A DNA stretch of 7,983 nt from Acidobacteriota bacterium. GTDB taxonomy: Bacteria; Acidobacteriota; Vicinamibacteria; Vicinamibacterales; JAFNAJ01. Below are positions 7,550-7,983 of this stretch, one piece after another (within the stretch, counting starts at the first letter, position 1; every line of letters starts with the position of its first letter). The DNA lies in NCBI GenBank assembly GCA_017860085.1, contig JAFNAJ010000313.1:1-7983 (forward strand). The letters are read 5' to 3'. Below the pieces are notes generated by a model. It searched no databases, was not told the DNA's origin, and saw only the letters and a program-made list of their open reading frames with translations. A program made the translations under genes and the position numbers.

Positions 7550-7983
7550 TGGCCTCAGGCACTGCGCCACGGTCGCCAGGCGACGCCACTCCTCCCGCAC
7601 TGCTCGTTGTCGAAGGGTTGACCACGTCGTTCCCGGCGGGTGGCCGCCTCGTCCCTGCGGTCAACGACATCAGCTTCTCGGTCGGCCGTGGCGAGACGCT
7701 CGGGCTCGTTGGCGAGTCTGGGTGTGGCAAGTCCCTCACCGCCCTGTCGATCCTCCGTCTCGTTCCGCCCCCCGGACGCATCGTCGGTGGCGCGATCAGG
7801 CTCGAAGGTCGGGACCTCATGGCCCTCAACGAGTCGGACATGGCCGAGGTGCGGGGCTCTCGCATTGGCCTCGTGTTCCAGGAGCCGGCCACCGCACTCA
7901 ACCCGGTGTTCACGATCGGCGACCAGATCGCCGAGACGCTTCGGGTCCACGGCGCGGCCACCCGGCAGGCCGCCAGGGCGCGC
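7549..7983 (+). CDS. ABC transporter ATP-binding protein, oligopeptide/dipeptide (DppD/OppD) type (C-terminus off the window)
   Basis: 145 residues visible, open to the right edge. These ATPases power import of di- or oligopeptides, or sometimes nickel or glycosides, at the inner face of the cytoplasmic membrane, usually as a DppD/DppF pair with two permeases and a binding protein. The first strand begins at LLVVEGLTTSF (18-28), then VNDISFSVGRGETLGLVGESGCGKS with Walker A at 55-62 (Lys61, Ser62), LSILRLVPPPGRIVGGAIRLEGRDL typical of the peptide subfamily, and the Q-loop region IGLVFQEPATALNPVFTIGDQI with Gln111. The signature motif, Walker B and C-terminal region lie beyond the window. The ATG shares its A with the TGA of the mutase (TGATG), suggesting translational coupling. 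No strong ribosome site is seen. Residues 2-16 form a short unconserved-looking leader rich in Pro, Gly and Ala. Confidence 0.92.

Overview
This is a GC-rich, gene-dense bacterial chromosomal window holding seven protein genes; the first and last run off the ends. The organism is inferred, not shown. High GC, an exported protein with a carboxypeptidase-regulatory-like N-terminal domain leading into a TonB-receptor-like barrel, and a small protein ending in a NDRRFLRSLRI-type tail together suggest Acidobacteriota, perhaps class Vicinamibacteria, probably from an environmental genome. No tRNA, rRNA, CRISPR array, insertion sequence or phage gene was seen.

Left part, minus strand (1-2779): a two-gene cluster reading leftward from a strong sigma70-type promoter (TTGACT, 17 bp, TATGAT). 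First comes an exported 361-residue protein of unknown function with beta-sandwich-like segments. After 29 bases comes a large envelope protein: signal peptide, carboxypeptidase-regulatory-like domain, then a long aromatic- and glycine-rich region resembling a TonB-dependent outer-membrane barrel. It is cut by the window edge at residue 554.

Middle, plus strand (2958-5576): glgC (glucose-1-phosphate adenylyltransferase, which commits carbon to glycogen) is followed 108 bases later by eno (enolase, lower glycolysis). Both look complete and catalytically intact. A 100-residue conserved-type hypothetical gene lies on the minus strand, converging on eno with only 2 bases between the stop codons. 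It has its own TTGACA-17-CAGAAT promoter.

Right part, plus strand (5993-7983): a methylmalonyl-CoA mutase large (catalytic) subunit without the B12-binding domain, preceded by a -10-like box so close to the ATG that the mRNA may be nearly leaderless. Its stop codon overlaps by one base the start of an ABC transporter ATPase of the oligopeptide/dipeptide (DppD/OppD) type, which is cut by the right edge.

Most of the window is central carbon metabolism and envelope or transport function. I see no defence, mobile or otherwise novel multi-gene system. The points most worth a second look are the plug-less TonB-like protein, the mutase coupled to a peptide-type ABC ATPase without its B12 subunit alongside, the compact divergent promoter regions, and a substitution at the known effector lysine position of GlgC.
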